64,000 nt of DNA from Acrocarpospora catenulata (lineage in GTDB: Bacteria; Actinomycetota; Actinomycetes; Streptosporangiales; Streptosporangiaceae): contig NZ_JAHCST010000010.1 in NCBI RefSeq assembly GCF_018476525.1, positions 1 through 64,000 on the forward strand, given 5' to 3'. The notes below the pieces were generated by a model. It was not told the origin of the DNA. It ran no database searches and saw nothing but the letters and a program-made list of their open reading frames with translations. Positions 23,921-32,787 of this stretch are shown here, one piece after another; the stretch's first letter is position 1; the number at the start of each line of letters is the position of its first letter. Both the position numbers and the translations under genes were made by a program.

Positions 23921-25407
23921 GCGAGTTCAACCTGCGGATCCCCGGCTGGGACGGCACCGCGCTCGCCGCCGACGCCCACCTCCCCGACCCCGCACACTGG
24001 CCGGTCCCCACCGTCGTCACCCGCACCCCGTACGGCCGGACCGGCCATCTGGCCGAAGGACGTGGCTGGACGGCGCGCGGCTTCGCCTACGTGGTGCAGG
24101 ACGTGCGGGGACGGTACGACTCCGACGGCGTCTGGGAGTGCTACCGCAACGAGCGCGGCGACGGCGCGGCGCTCGCCGACTGGATCGCCGCCCAGCCGTG
24201 GAGCGACGGCCATCTGATCGGCTACGGCGGCTCCTACAGTGGCTACACCGCGTGGGCGCTGGCGGCGGAGCGTCCTGAGCGAGTCCCGGCGCTGGTGAGC
24301 CTGGGCCCGTCGATGGCCATGCACCGGACCAAGTTCGAGGGCGGGGTGCTCCGGCTGGCCGAGCACGCCGCCTGGTGGCTGGCCAGGGCCGACGGCCGTA
24401 CCAGCAGGGACGACTTGGTCGGCGCGGTCTTCCACAACCGGCCTGAACTGCTCGCCCACCTGCCGGTGGTGGAGCTGCCCGAGGCCATGGGGGTCCGGTT
24501 ACCGGGCTTCCGCGAAGTGATCGAAGCGGGGCCGTACGCCCGGCCGGACCAGGAGATCACCGAACGAGAACTGGCCGCGCTGCCGGTCGCGGGCCTGCAC
24601 GTCGGCGGCTGGTACGACCTGCTGGCCGAGGAGACCTTCCGGCTCTGGCGACAGGTCGGCACCGCGCTGCCCCAGCGGCCACCGCAACAACTGGTGGTCG
24701 GCCCATGGGGACATGACCTGGCCTTCGCCGGCCGTACCGCCGTGGGGGACAGGGAGCATGGCCCCGAATCGCTGCTGGACCTGGGCGGCCTGGCCGTGAC
24801 CTGGATCCGGGACGTCCTGGCGGGCCGCGCCACGAGCGGCACCCGGGTGTTCCACCTCGCCGCCGACGTCTGGGAGGCGTGGCCGGAGCAGACCACCACA
24901 GACACCCTGCACGCCCACCGTGACGGAACCCTCCAGCCCGTCACCGCCATGCTCGGCGCCTTCTTCACCCACGACCCGGAGGATCCGTACCCCACGCTTC
25001 CGCCCGGAGCCGACCGCCGCACACTCGACGCGAGGCCGGACGCCCTCCGCTTCGTCACCGACCGGCAGGACGGCAGGACGGTGATCGGGGCATCGGTGGA
25101 GTTGGACGGGTCCGCGCCGGTCGCCGACGTGGACTGGGTCGTCCGGCTGGTCGAAGTCACCGCCGACGGCCGCGCCTTCGATCTGGGGCGTGGCTGCGCG
25201 CGCGGCACCGGCCCGCACCGGATCCCGTTGAGCCCGTTCGCCGTTACCCCGGGGCCGGGCTCCCGGCTGAGGCTGGAGATCAGCGGTGCTGACTTCCCCC
25301 GGCTGGCCCGCTCCCTCGGCACCGGCGCCGACCGCTACACCACCACCCGGACGGCTCCCGTCCGCCAGACCGTGCACACCGCCGCCCTGCACCTGGAGCT
25401 CTCGTGA
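23917..25407 (+). CDS. CocE/NonD (X-Pro dipeptidyl-peptidase S15-like) hydrolase
   Basis: The 496-aa protein is an S15/CocE-type serine hydrolase. VVTRTPYGRTG and VVQDVRGRYDSDGVW are family signatures, the nucleophile elbow GYGGSYSGY puts the catalytic Ser at residue 106, and VVGPWGHDLAF is the His region. A jelly-roll C-terminal domain starts near residue 330. In a RiPP operon such an enzyme may trim or hydrolyse the modified peptide. The precursor has Pro residues in LPAL, GPG and NPF, so proline-directed cleavage is attractive but unproven. It is embedded with 4-nt overlaps at both ends. Confidence 0.85.
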   Translation: MSEFNLRIPGWDGTALAADAHLPDPAHWPVPTVVTRTPYGRTGHLAEGRGWTARGFAYVVQDVRGRYDSDGVWECYRNERGDGAALADWIAAQPWSDGHLIGYGGSYSGYTAWALAAERPERVPALVSLGPSMAMHRTKFEGGVLRLAEHAAWWLARADGRTSRDDLVGAVFHNRPELLAHLPVVELPEAMGVRLPGFREVIEAGPYARPDQEITERELAALPVAGLHVGGWYDLLAEETFRLWRQVGTALPQRPPQQLVVGPWGHDLAFAGRTAVGDREHGPESLLDLGGLAVTWIRDVLAGRATSGTRVFHLAADVWEAWPEQTTTDTLHAHRDGTLQPVTAMLGAFFTHDPEDPYPTLPPGADRRTLDARPDALRFVTDRQDGRTVIGASVELDGSAPVADVDWVVRLVEVTADGRAFDLGRGCARGTGPHRIPLSPFAVTPGPGSRLRLEISGADFPRLARSLGTGADRYTTTRTAPVRQTVHTAALHLELS

Positions 25408-26750
25408 CATCTCCGGAAGACCTGCTCGTCGACCCGCGTACCGGCGTCCTGACCGCGCTGGCCCGCCAGCGGCGCAGACCCGGCCTGCCCCGGTTCTGGC
25501 TCGGGTACGGCTCCGCGGTCGCCGACACCCGCAGGCACTCGGCCTGGACCGCGGACCGGTTCGGGTTCGGCGCGGCGGCCGGAGACGCCGAGCGGGCCCG
25601 GCTGGCGGCGCTCGGCGAGGCGGTCGAACGGTACTGCGGCAACGCCGTACCGGACGGCCTGGTCACCGCGTCCTGGCGGCGGCTCGGCGGACGCGCGCTG
25701 GACCCGGAGACGATCCCGCTCTACTCGGCGGCCCAGTACGCGACACCCGGCTTCCCGTTCAGGAAGTTCACCCGTGACCTGGAGGTGGCGTGGACGCCCG
25801 CGACCGACCTGGCCACCGGGGCGGAGGTCCTGGTTCCCGCGTCGATGGTGTGGCTGGACTACTTCCACGGCCCGCGCGAACCCGAACCGGCCACCCACGC
25901 GCTCGCCTACTCCGGGATCGCGGCGGGCCACACCAGAGCGCAGGCGGAACGCTTCGCCCTGGAGGAGTTGTTCGAACGGGACGCCACCACCATCTGGTGG
26001 GCGAGCGGTGCGACCGTCCCCACGCTGGCCGACCCTGAGCGGATCACCGCCCGGCTCGGCGAACCCGCCGACGGTGAGGGACCGCGGGTCCGGCTGCTGC
26101 CGGTGCCGTCGGAGTTCGGCGTGCCCGTGCTGGCCGCGTTCCTGGAGGACACCCGGGAACGGATCGTCGCGTTCGGCAGCGCCTGCCGCGCCGACCCGGC
26201 CGAGGCGGCGGTCAAAGCCCTGGTCGAGGCGTACGGGCTGTACGCGCTGGCCCTCCAGCTCGCCGACCCGTCCGGCGAGGTCTGGCAGGCGATGGCCGGG
26301 GGCACCCTGGAGGGGCACGTGTTCCGGCCGTACCGGGCAGACCGCCGTTACCGGGACGCCTTCCGGGCCGACTACCGCGATCTGACCGACCTTCCGGCCA
26401 TCGCCCAGCTCTACCTGGACCCGGACATGCAGGGCGCACCCCTCGATCGGCTGCGCGCCGGCCCCGGCCCGCGCCTGGCCGACCTGTCCGCCGCCGACCC
26501 CGGCTCCTACCTGGACCGGCTGGCCGCCGCCGGGCTCACCGCGTACAGCGTGGACCTCACCACCTCGGATGTGCGGGCCGCGGGCCTGTGCGTGGTGCGG
26601 ATGCTGGCCCCGGGACTGGTCGGCAACGCCCCGCCCGCCTTCCCGCTGCGCGGCGGCGCACGCCTCTACCGGACCCCGCGCCTGCTCGGCCTGACCGACC
26701 GGGACCTGACCGAAGACGACCTGTTCCCCCACCCCTTACCGCTGGCCTGA
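25404..26750 (+). CDS. YcaO-family cyclodehydratase, copy 1
   Basis: The 448-aa protein has YcaO nucleotide-site signatures: ARLAALGEAVERYCGN, ERFALEELFERDATTIWW and EAAVKALVEAYGLYALAL. It ends with the proline-rich FPHPLPLA, reminiscent of the C-terminal PxPxP of azoline-forming YcaOs. The family uses ATP to phosphorylate a backbone amide, forming azolines, amidines or thioamides. Together with the ocin-ThiF-like protein it should act on the duplicated precursor. It starts inside the stop of the preceding gene. Confidence 0.88.
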   Translation: MTSPEDLLVDPRTGVLTALARQRRRPGLPRFWLGYGSAVADTRRHSAWTADRFGFGAAAGDAERARLAALGEAVERYCGNAVPDGLVTASWRRLGGRALDPETIPLYSAAQYATPGFPFRKFTRDLEVAWTPATDLATGAEVLVPASMVWLDYFHGPREPEPATHALAYSGIAAGHTRAQAERFALEELFERDATTIWWASGATVPTLADPERITARLGEPADGEGPRVRLLPVPSEFGVPVLAAFLEDTRERIVAFGSACRADPAEAAVKALVEAYGLYALALQLADPSGEVWQAMAGGTLEGHVFRPYRADRRYRDAFRADYRDLTDLPAIAQLYLDPDMQGAPLDRLRAGPGPRLADLSAADPGSYLDRLAAAGLTAYSVDLTTSDVRAAGLCVVRMLAPGLVGNAPPAFPLRGGARLYRTPRLLGLTDRDLTEDDLFPHPLPLA

Positions 26751-26751
26751 C

Positions 26752-28059
26752 ATGCATCAGAACCTGATCGACTCCCGCACCGGCATCGTGCGCCGCCTGG
26801 AGACCGCCCCGATCCCTCCGCAACTGCCCGCCTCGTTCTCTCTGGTCACTGCCGTCCTGGCCGACACGACCAGGTTCGGCCCGTGGCCGTCCGACTCGGC
26901 CGGGGCCGGGTACGCCTTCGCCGACCCGGACGCTGCCCGCGCGGCGGCGCTCGGCGAGGCGGCCGAACGGTACTGCGGCAACCTCGTCCCGCCCGGCCTG
27001 CGCACAGCCGCCTTCGCCGAACTGGACCGTCCCGCCCTCGACCCCGCCGACCTGGCCCTTTACTCGGCTGAGCAGTACGAGCGCATCCCCCTCCACCCGT
27101 TCACCCGGGACCTGCCCGTGGAGTGGACGGAGGCCACCGATCTGGTGACCGGCCAAGCTGTGCTGGTGCCTGCCGGGCTGGTATGGGTGTCGTATTTCTC
27201 AGCCGATGTCACGCCGCCGTCGCCGCGTACCAATCCGGTCATCCAGGCGGGTCTGGCCGCCGGGCCCGATCTTGCTTATGCGGCGTGGGGAGCGCTCTGC
27301 GAGATCGTCGAACGGGACGCGATGACGCTCGCCTGGCACGGCCGGGCCGGGTTGCGCGCGGTGGAACCGCCGCCCTGGCTGGCCGCCTTCGCCCGAGGCC
27401 CGCTCGACCGGCTGGATACCCGGTTCCTGTCCTTTCCCACGACGACCGGCCTTCAGGTGATCGGGGCGCTGGTCCGCGACCTCGGGACCGGCTACCTCAC
27501 GCTGGGCATGGGGGTACGGGCCGAGCAGGTGGGCGCGATGCTCAAGGCATACGGGGAGGCGTTGCAGCTCCAGTTGTTCGTCGCCGGGCTGGACGATCCG
27601 GACGGTCCGTACTGCCGGGCGGCGGCCGACCCGCGCAGCCCGCTCAAGCCGTGGCGGCCTGGCCGCGACTACGGCTCGGCGTACCGGGACGATCTGGCCG
27701 ACGTCGTCGATTACGGCTGCCACCTGCAACTCTTCCTGGACCCCGCCGTGCAGGAGCGGTTCGAGGCCGAGCTTGCCGAGGCGCTCACCGAAGGCGGCGA
27801 TCCGCCGCGCGTCCCGCCGCCCCGGGATCTGGCGGAGCTGGCCTCACGGGTCGCGCGGCCGGCTCAATCACCCGGGCCGCAGGTCCTGCTGGCCGACCTG
27901 ACCACCCCTGACGTGGCCTCGGCCGGGCTGCGCGTGGTCCGCCTGATCGCGCCGGGCACCTACGCCAACACAGCGGCCGGGCTGCCGTTCCTCGGCGGCA
28001 CCCGGCTCGCCGCCAGCCTGGCAGGACGGCCCCGCCGCGCCCTGCCCCTCCCGCACTGA
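26752..28059 (+). CDS. YcaO-family cyclodehydratase, copy 2
   Basis: The 435-aa protein is a diverged paralogue of the preceding YcaO: ARAAALGEAAERYCGN, AAWGALCEIVERDAMTLAWH and GAMLKAYGEALQLQLF correspond to the same ATP-site segments. Both also share LYSAEQY/LYSAAQY, PFTRDLPVEWTEATDLVTG-like stretches and a G-x-R-L ending. Two D-type YcaOs beside one ocin-ThiF partner suggest a heterodimer or two successive modifications. The C-terminus ALPLPH is less proline-rich than in copy 1. It begins 1 nt after the first copy's stop. Confidence 0.88.
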   Translation: MHQNLIDSRTGIVRRLETAPIPPQLPASFSLVTAVLADTTRFGPWPSDSAGAGYAFADPDAARAAALGEAAERYCGNLVPPGLRTAAFAELDRPALDPADLALYSAEQYERIPLHPFTRDLPVEWTEATDLVTGQAVLVPAGLVWVSYFSADVTPPSPRTNPVIQAGLAAGPDLAYAAWGALCEIVERDAMTLAWHGRAGLRAVEPPPWLAAFARGPLDRLDTRFLSFPTTTGLQVIGALVRDLGTGYLTLGMGVRAEQVGAMLKAYGEALQLQLFVAGLDDPDGPYCRAAADPRSPLKPWRPGRDYGSAYRDDLADVVDYGCHLQLFLDPAVQERFEAELAEALTEGGDPPRVPPPRDLAELASRVARPAQSPGPQVLLADLTTPDVASAGLRVVRLIAPGTYANTAAGLPFLGGTRLAASLAGRPRRALPLPH

Positions 28060-29097
28060 ATGAGCACCCCGTTGACCCATCTCCTTTCCGGGCGCCGCTA
28101 CCCGCTCGCCCTCGCCGCCGTGGCCGTCGCCCTGCCGCTGGGGCTGGTCGCCGCCGTCGCGCTCGGCGCGGTCGACCTGCCCGCCGCCGACGTCTGGCAG
28201 GTGATCGCCGCCCATCTGACCAACCGGGAATCCGGCGTCGACGCCATCGACGACGAGATCATCTGGGGCTCCCGGGCGCCGCGCGCCGTGCTCGCGATCG
28301 TCGCCGGGGCCGGCCTGGCCGTCGCGGGCGCGGTGCTCCAGGCGGTCGTCCGCAACCCGCTGGCCGACCCCTACGTGCTCGGCGTGACCTCCGGCGCCTC
28401 GCTCGCCGCCGTCGCCGCGATCACGCTCGGCGGGCTGGCCGGGATCGGGGTCGCCGGGGCCGCCTTCGCCGGGGCGTGCGCCTCGCTGGCCTTGGTGCTC
28501 CTGCTCGGCCGCAGGCACGGCACGCTCACCGCGACCCGCCTCGTGCTCGCCGGAGTCGCCCTGTCCTACCTGCTCCAGGGCGCGACCAGCTTCCTCCAGT
28601 TGCGCGCTCGCCCGGACGAGCTGTCGGGGCTGCTGTTCTGGCTGCTCGGCTCGGTGTCCGGGGTCGGCTGGGGTGACCTGGCCGTGCCCTGCGCGGTGGT
28701 GGCCTGCGGTACCGCCTGGCTGCTGGCGCGCGGACGGCGGCTCAACGCGCTGCTGCTTGGCGACGAGACCGCGCTGACCCTCGGGGTGCCGGTGCACCGG
28801 TTCCGGCTGGAACTGCTGGCCGTCACGGCGCTGCTGACCGGCGCGGTGATCGCGGTGGCGGGCGGGGTGGGGTTCGTCGGGCTCGTCGTGCCGCATGCCG
28901 TACGGCTGCTGACCGGGCCTGACCACCGGCGCACGCTGCCCCTGGTTGCGCTGACCGGTGGGCTCTTCCTGCTGCTTGCCGACCTGGCCGCGCGCACGCT
29001 GATGCCGCCGCTGGAACTGCCGCTTGGCGTGCTCACCGCGGCCATCGGCGCCCCCTTCTTCCTGTGGCTGCTGCGGCGCGAGTCGGCGGTGCTCTGA
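28060..29097 (+). CDS. FecCD/BtuC-type ABC transporter permease
   Basis: The 345-aa protein has about ten membrane helices and the FecCD hallmark RNPLADPYVLGVTSGASLAA, plus LLFWLLGSVSGVGW and VGFVGLVVPHAVRLLTG. This class imports metal-siderophore complexes, cobalamin or haem. Its start abuts the YcaO stop, placing import in the same transcript as peptide synthesis. No other permease is present, so a homodimer is expected. Confidence 0.9.
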   Translation: MSTPLTHLLSGRRYPLALAAVAVALPLGLVAAVALGAVDLPAADVWQVIAAHLTNRESGVDAIDDEIIWGSRAPRAVLAIVAGAGLAVAGAVLQAVVRNPLADPYVLGVTSGASLAAVAAITLGGLAGIGVAGAAFAGACASLALVLLLGRRHGTLTATRLVLAGVALSYLLQGATSFLQLRARPDELSGLLFWLLGSVSGVGWGDLAVPCAVVACGTAWLLARGRRLNALLLGDETALTLGVPVHRFRLELLAVTALLTGAVIAVAGGVGFVGLVVPHAVRLLTGPDHRRTLPLVALTGGLFLLLADLAARTLMPPLELPLGVLTAAIGAPFFLWLLRRESAVL

Positions 29098-29873
29098 TGC
29101 GGATCGTCCTGGACGGCGTCACCGTCACCGTGGACGAGACGCCGATCGTGTCCGGAGTGGACATAGAGGTGCCGCCCGGGTTGCTGGTCGGCCTGGTGGG
29201 GCCCAACGGCAGCGGCAAGTCCACCCTGCTGCGCGCGGTCTACCGGGCACTCCGGCCCACTGCGGGGGCCGTCCGGCTGGACGGGGCCGACCTGCGGACC
29301 CTGTCGGTCCGGGAGTCCGCGCGGCGTACGGCCGTCGTCGCCCAGCACTCGGGTGACGGCTTCGACTTCACCGCGTTGGAGATCGTCGCCACCGGGCGCA
29401 CCCCCCACCGCGCCGCCCCCGCCGAGGACCGGCGGATCGTCGCCGAGGCCCTGGAGCGTGTCGGGATGACCGCCCAGGCCGGACGTCTGTTCAGCACGCT
29501 CTCCGGCGGGGAGCGGCAGCGGGTCCTGCTCGCCCGCGCCCTCGCCCAGCAGGGCCGGGTGCTGGTGCTGGACGAGCCGACCAACCATCTCGACATCGGT
29601 GCTCAGCTCGACCTGCTCGAACTCGTCCGCGACCTGCGGGTGACCACGCTGGCCGCGCTGCACGACCTCAACCTGGCCGCCGCCTACTGCGACCTGCTGC
29701 ACGTCGTCCACCAGGGCCGGATCGCCGCCTCGGGGCCGCCCGCCGACGTGCTCCAGCCTGACTTCCTCGCCGAGGTGTTCGGCGTACGCGCCCACCTCGG
29801 CAGTCACCCGCTCACCGGGCGGTCCCACCTCAGCTTCGCCCCGCTCAAGAACACCGGAGAGACCCTCACATGA
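29097..29873 (+). CDS. ABC transporter ATP-binding protein, FecE/BtuD type
   Basis: The 258-aa protein has Walker A GPNGSGKST, Q-loop VVAQHSGDGFDF, signature LSGGERQRV, Walker B VLVLDEPTNHLD and H-loop LAALHDLNLAAAY. It belongs to the siderophore/cobalamin importer class. The ATG overlaps the permease stop by one base (TGATG), and the binding-protein gene overlaps its end by 4 nt. Confidence 0.92.
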   Translation: MRIVLDGVTVTVDETPIVSGVDIEVPPGLLVGLVGPNGSGKSTLLRAVYRALRPTAGAVRLDGADLRTLSVRESARRTAVVAQHSGDGFDFTALEIVATGRTPHRAAPAEDRRIVAEALERVGMTAQAGRLFSTLSGGERQRVLLARALAQQGRVLVLDEPTNHLDIGAQLDLLELVRDLRVTTLAALHDLNLAAAYCDLLHVVHQGRIAASGPPADVLQPDFLAEVFGVRAHLGSHPLTGRSHLSFAPLKNTGETLT

Positions 29874-30865
29874 TCAACAGACTCACCCTCGCTGTGCTGG
29901 CCACCCTGACCCTCGGCGTCACCGCCTGCGCCCCGAACCCCGCTTCCGTCGTGGACTCGGCCTCCGCCCCGGCCGTCCCCGCCGCCAGCGCCTTCCCCGC
30001 GCAGGTCACCAACTGCGGGCGGACCGTCCGGGTCACCGCGCCCCCGCAGCGGATCGTGTCCTTCTTCCCCTCCAACACCGAACTGCTGCTCGCACTCGGC
30101 CTGAAGGACCGGATCGCCGGGCACGTCTGGGCCAACCAGTCACCGCCCAAGCCCGCCTACGCAGCCGACTACAACCGCCTGACCGTGCTGGCCGACGGCC
30201 AGATCTCCCGGGAGAGCCTGTTCGCCGCCCGGCCCGACTTCGTCCTGGCCGACGGCGAGTACAACTTCGACGGCAAACAACTCCCCACCATCGCCGAACT
30301 GGAGAAACTCGGCGTCCCCGTGTACGTCGGCGCCGCGTTCTGCCCCGCCACCACCGGCACCGCCACCCTCGCCGACGCCACCGCCGACCTGGACGCCCTC
30401 GGCGCCCTCCTCGGCGTTCCGGACGCCGCGGCCAAGGCCCGCGCCGACGTGGACAGGACCCTCGCCGACCTGCGGCAGCGTCTTTCCGGACGTCCCGCCG
30501 TCCCCGCCGCCATGGTCCAGATCTTCGACAAGCAGCTGTACGCGCTGGCCGGCGGCCTGTACTCCGACATCCTCCGCACCTCCGGCGCGACCGACGTACT
30601 GGCCGGCATGATCCCCGAGGGCCGGAACTTCGACGCCATCTCCGCCGAGGCCGTCGCCAAGGCCGACCCCGAAGTGATCATCTACCACCACACGTCCGAG
30701 GACGACCGCGCCGCCGGCGAACAGTGGCTCCGCACCCACCTCGCCCAGACCCGCGCCGTACGGAACAACCGCCTGGTTGCCACGCCCGCCGCCGACTACG
30801 CCGAACTACGGGCAATCGACGGCGTACGCACTCTTGCCCGGGCCCTCCACCCTGAAGCGTTCTGA
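29870..30865 (+). CDS. FecB/BtuF-type substrate-binding lipoprotein
   Basis: The 331-aa protein has a lipobox TLGVTAC with Cys20 as lipidation site, a Ser/Ala/Pro linker, then a periplasmic-binding fold with a helical backbone: TVRVTAPPQRIVSFFPSNTE, ESLFAARPDFVLADG, DILRTSGATDVLAG, AKADPEVIIYHH. It would capture the imported metal-peptide complex or another chelate at the cell surface. It lacks the His-rich loop of ZnuA proteins, so free zinc is a less likely ligand. Confidence 0.88.
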   Translation: MINRLTLAVLATLTLGVTACAPNPASVVDSASAPAVPAASAFPAQVTNCGRTVRVTAPPQRIVSFFPSNTELLLALGLKDRIAGHVWANQSPPKPAYAADYNRLTVLADGQISRESLFAARPDFVLADGEYNFDGKQLPTIAELEKLGVPVYVGAAFCPATTGTATLADATADLDALGALLGVPDAAAKARADVDRTLADLRQRLSGRPAVPAAMVQIFDKQLYALAGGLYSDILRTSGATDVLAGMIPEGRNFDAISAEAVAKADPEVIIYHHTSEDDRAAGEQWLRTHLAQTRAVRNNRLVATPAADYAELRAIDGVRTLARALHPEAF

Positions 30866-30958
30866 GGTTCTGATGCGGACTCTCGCTCGGGCCTTTTGCC
30901 GTTGCCCGGGGCTCTGAGGTTCGGCCTCGCTCGGGCCGCCACCCCGAAACGTTCTGAT
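30846..30958 (+). repeat. degenerate duplication of the binding-protein gene 3' end
   Basis: CCACCCTGAAGCGTTCTGA at the gene end recurs about 95 nt later as CCACCCCGAAACGTTCTGA, with CTCGCTCGGGCC twice between. It fills the gap before the MFS gene and does not encode anything evident. Confidence 0.5.
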
Positions 30959-30980
30959 AGGACCCTCCTGAAGGCTTGAT

Positions 30981-32189
30981 ATGGCAGAGTCTCCTCGCCC
31001 ACGGGCTTCCATGCGTCTGTTCCTGCTCGCCCGCGCCGTCTCCTGGGGCGGATCCGCCGTCACCCTGGTCGCGTTGCCCGTCCTGATCTACCAGCGCACG
31101 GGCAGCGCCGCCCTCACCGGCCTGCTCAGCGCCCTGGAGGCGGTGCCGTACCTGCTGCTGGGCCTGCCCGCCGGGGCGCTCGCCGACCGGTGGGACCGGC
31201 GGCGGACCCTGGCCGTGACCAGCTGGGCCGGGGCACTGCTGGTCGGCAGCGTGCCGCTCGCCGCGATTCTCGACCTTCTCACCACAGGCCAACTCCTGCT
31301 GGTCGCGGCGGGCACCGCGAGCGCCTTCGTCTTCTTCGACGCCGCCGCGTTCGGCGCGCTCCCCGCCCTCGCCGGACGGGACGGCGTCGCCCGCGCCACC
31401 CGCGACCTGATGACCGTCAGCACCCTGATCGGCCTGGCAGGACCCCCGGCCGCCGGGCTGCTCATCGCCACCATCGGCGCCCCGGAGGCGCTGCTACTGG
31501 ACGCGCTCAGCTTCGCCGCCGCCGCCCTCCTGCTCGCCCGCCTCACCCTGCCCGCCATCCCGCGTACGGCCCACCGCGACCTCCCGGGCGAGATCCGCGC
31601 CGGGTTCCGCTTCATCACCGGCCACCCCACCGTCGGCCCGCTGACCTGGCTGGGCATCGGCAACAGCCTGACCGAGGGCGCCGTACTCGGCCTCATCGTC
31701 GTGGTCGCGGTCCAGCGGGTGGGCCTGGACCCCCACGACACCCGACTCGGCCTCTTCTACGGCGCCGCCGCGGTCGGCACCCTGCTCGCCTCCACCGCAC
31801 TCCCCGCCCTACGCCGCCGCCTCCCGCCCTCCCTCATCACCCTGCCCGCCCTGGCCGCCAACGGGGTCTTCCTCGCCCTCTGGGCCATCACCCCGAACCT
31901 GGTCCTCTCCCTGGCCATCCTGCTGATCTGGCAGGCCGCCAACACCCTGGCCAGCCTCAACGGCATCATCGAACGCCAGGAACTGACCCCCGACGACCTC
32001 CAGGGCCGGGTCAACACCACCGCCCGCATGATCGCCTGGGGCGGCTTCCCCGCCGGCGCCGCCCTCGCAGGCCTGCTCGCCCAGCTCACCGGCCCCACCA
32101 CCGCACTGCTCACCGCCGCTGTCGCGGTGCTGCTCACCCTCGCCACCCCGGCAGCCCGTGATCTCGCGGGAACCGGGAGATCACGCTGA
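30981..32189 (+). CDS. MFS transporter, EntS-like exporter
   Basis: The 402-aa protein has about 12 membrane helices and the loop motif GALADRWDRRRTL between helices 2 and 3. The start ARAVSWGGSAVTLVALPVLI and the LTGLLSALEAVPYLLLGLPA segment match the MFS_3 group that includes enterobactin exporter EntS. It lies 115 nt behind the binding-protein gene on the same strand, so it may export the mature peptide. A hairpin (GTGATCTC / GAGATCAC) at its end could terminate the operon. Confidence 0.85.
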   Translation: MAESPRPRASMRLFLLARAVSWGGSAVTLVALPVLIYQRTGSAALTGLLSALEAVPYLLLGLPAGALADRWDRRRTLAVTSWAGALLVGSVPLAAILDLLTTGQLLLVAAGTASAFVFFDAAAFGALPALAGRDGVARATRDLMTVSTLIGLAGPPAAGLLIATIGAPEALLLDALSFAAAALLLARLTLPAIPRTAHRDLPGEIRAGFRFITGHPTVGPLTWLGIGNSLTEGAVLGLIVVVAVQRVGLDPHDTRLGLFYGAAAVGTLLASTALPALRRRLPPSLITLPALAANGVFLALWAITPNLVLSLAILLIWQAANTLASLNGIIERQELTPDDLQGRVNTTARMIAWGGFPAGAALAGLLAQLTGPTTALLTAAVAVLLTLATPAARDLAGTGRSR

Positions 32190-32195
32190 CCCTGC

Positions 32196-32687
32196 TCAAT
32201 CTCCAGGCTGCTGTGGCCAGTTTTCGGGTTCGGAGACGTACGTGCCCCTTCGGCCGACGGTGTAGACCCAGCCCTGTTCCCGGAGGAGCTTCACGGCTTC
32301 GCGTACCGTCCCTTTGACGGCCTTAAAACGCAGGGTGAGGTCGCTCTCGCTCGGTATGGGCCGGGTAGGGCGGTAGGCGCCCTCCTTGATTTCTTCCGCC
32401 AGCTTGGCCGCGATTTCGCGGAACTTGGAGTCGGGTTTGATGACCTGGCGAGGCGCGTCAGGCGGGCCGACGAACGTGCCCACGCCTCGAAGGGTGTAGA
32501 TGAGCCCGTCCCTGCGCAGCGCTTTCAGTACGTTCCGTGCGGTATCCCGGGAGATACCGAGATCGGCCTTCAAGGCATTCTCACTCGGTACCAAAGAACC
32601 AGGCGGCAGCTCTCCGGAAGTGATCCGCTCTCGGATCTCATTCGCTATCAGTTGATATCTATGCGAAGTTCCCTGTCGGTCCGGCAC
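32196..32687 (-). CDS. GntR-type regulator with two winged helices, copy A
   Basis: The 163-aa protein contains two consecutive GntR winged-helix domains and nothing else. The first covers RYQLIANEIRERITSGELPP to RGVGTFVGPP, the second KFREIAAKLAEEIKEGAYRP to GRRGTYVSEPENW. No effector-binding UTRA or FCD domain follows, so it may bind DNA through paired wings. A very similar gene lies about 100 nt upstream on the same strand. A near-palindrome lies ahead of it. Confidence 0.85.
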   Translation of the reverse strand: MPDRQGTSHRYQLIANEIRERITSGELPPGSLVPSENALKADLGISRDTARNVLKALRRDGLIYTLRGVGTFVGPPDAPRQVIKPDSKFREIAAKLAEEIKEGAYRPTRPIPSESDLTLRFKAVKGTVREAVKLLREQGWVYTVGRRGTYVSEPENWPQQPGD

Positions 32688-32731
32688 GTCGGCACCGTAG
32701 GAGAGGGCCTCCGCGCCCTCCCGATGCCATA

Positions 32732-32745
32732 CATCCAGGTGGATG
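32732..32745. promoter_or_regulatory. candidate GntR operator A
   Basis: CATCCAGGTGGATG is a near-perfect palindrome at the same position ahead of copy A as CATCCATATGGATG ahead of copy B. Confidence 0.45.
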
Positions 32746-32787
32746 AGCGGGTAGCGGCACGGGTCTACGCAGGTGATGGCTGGTCGG

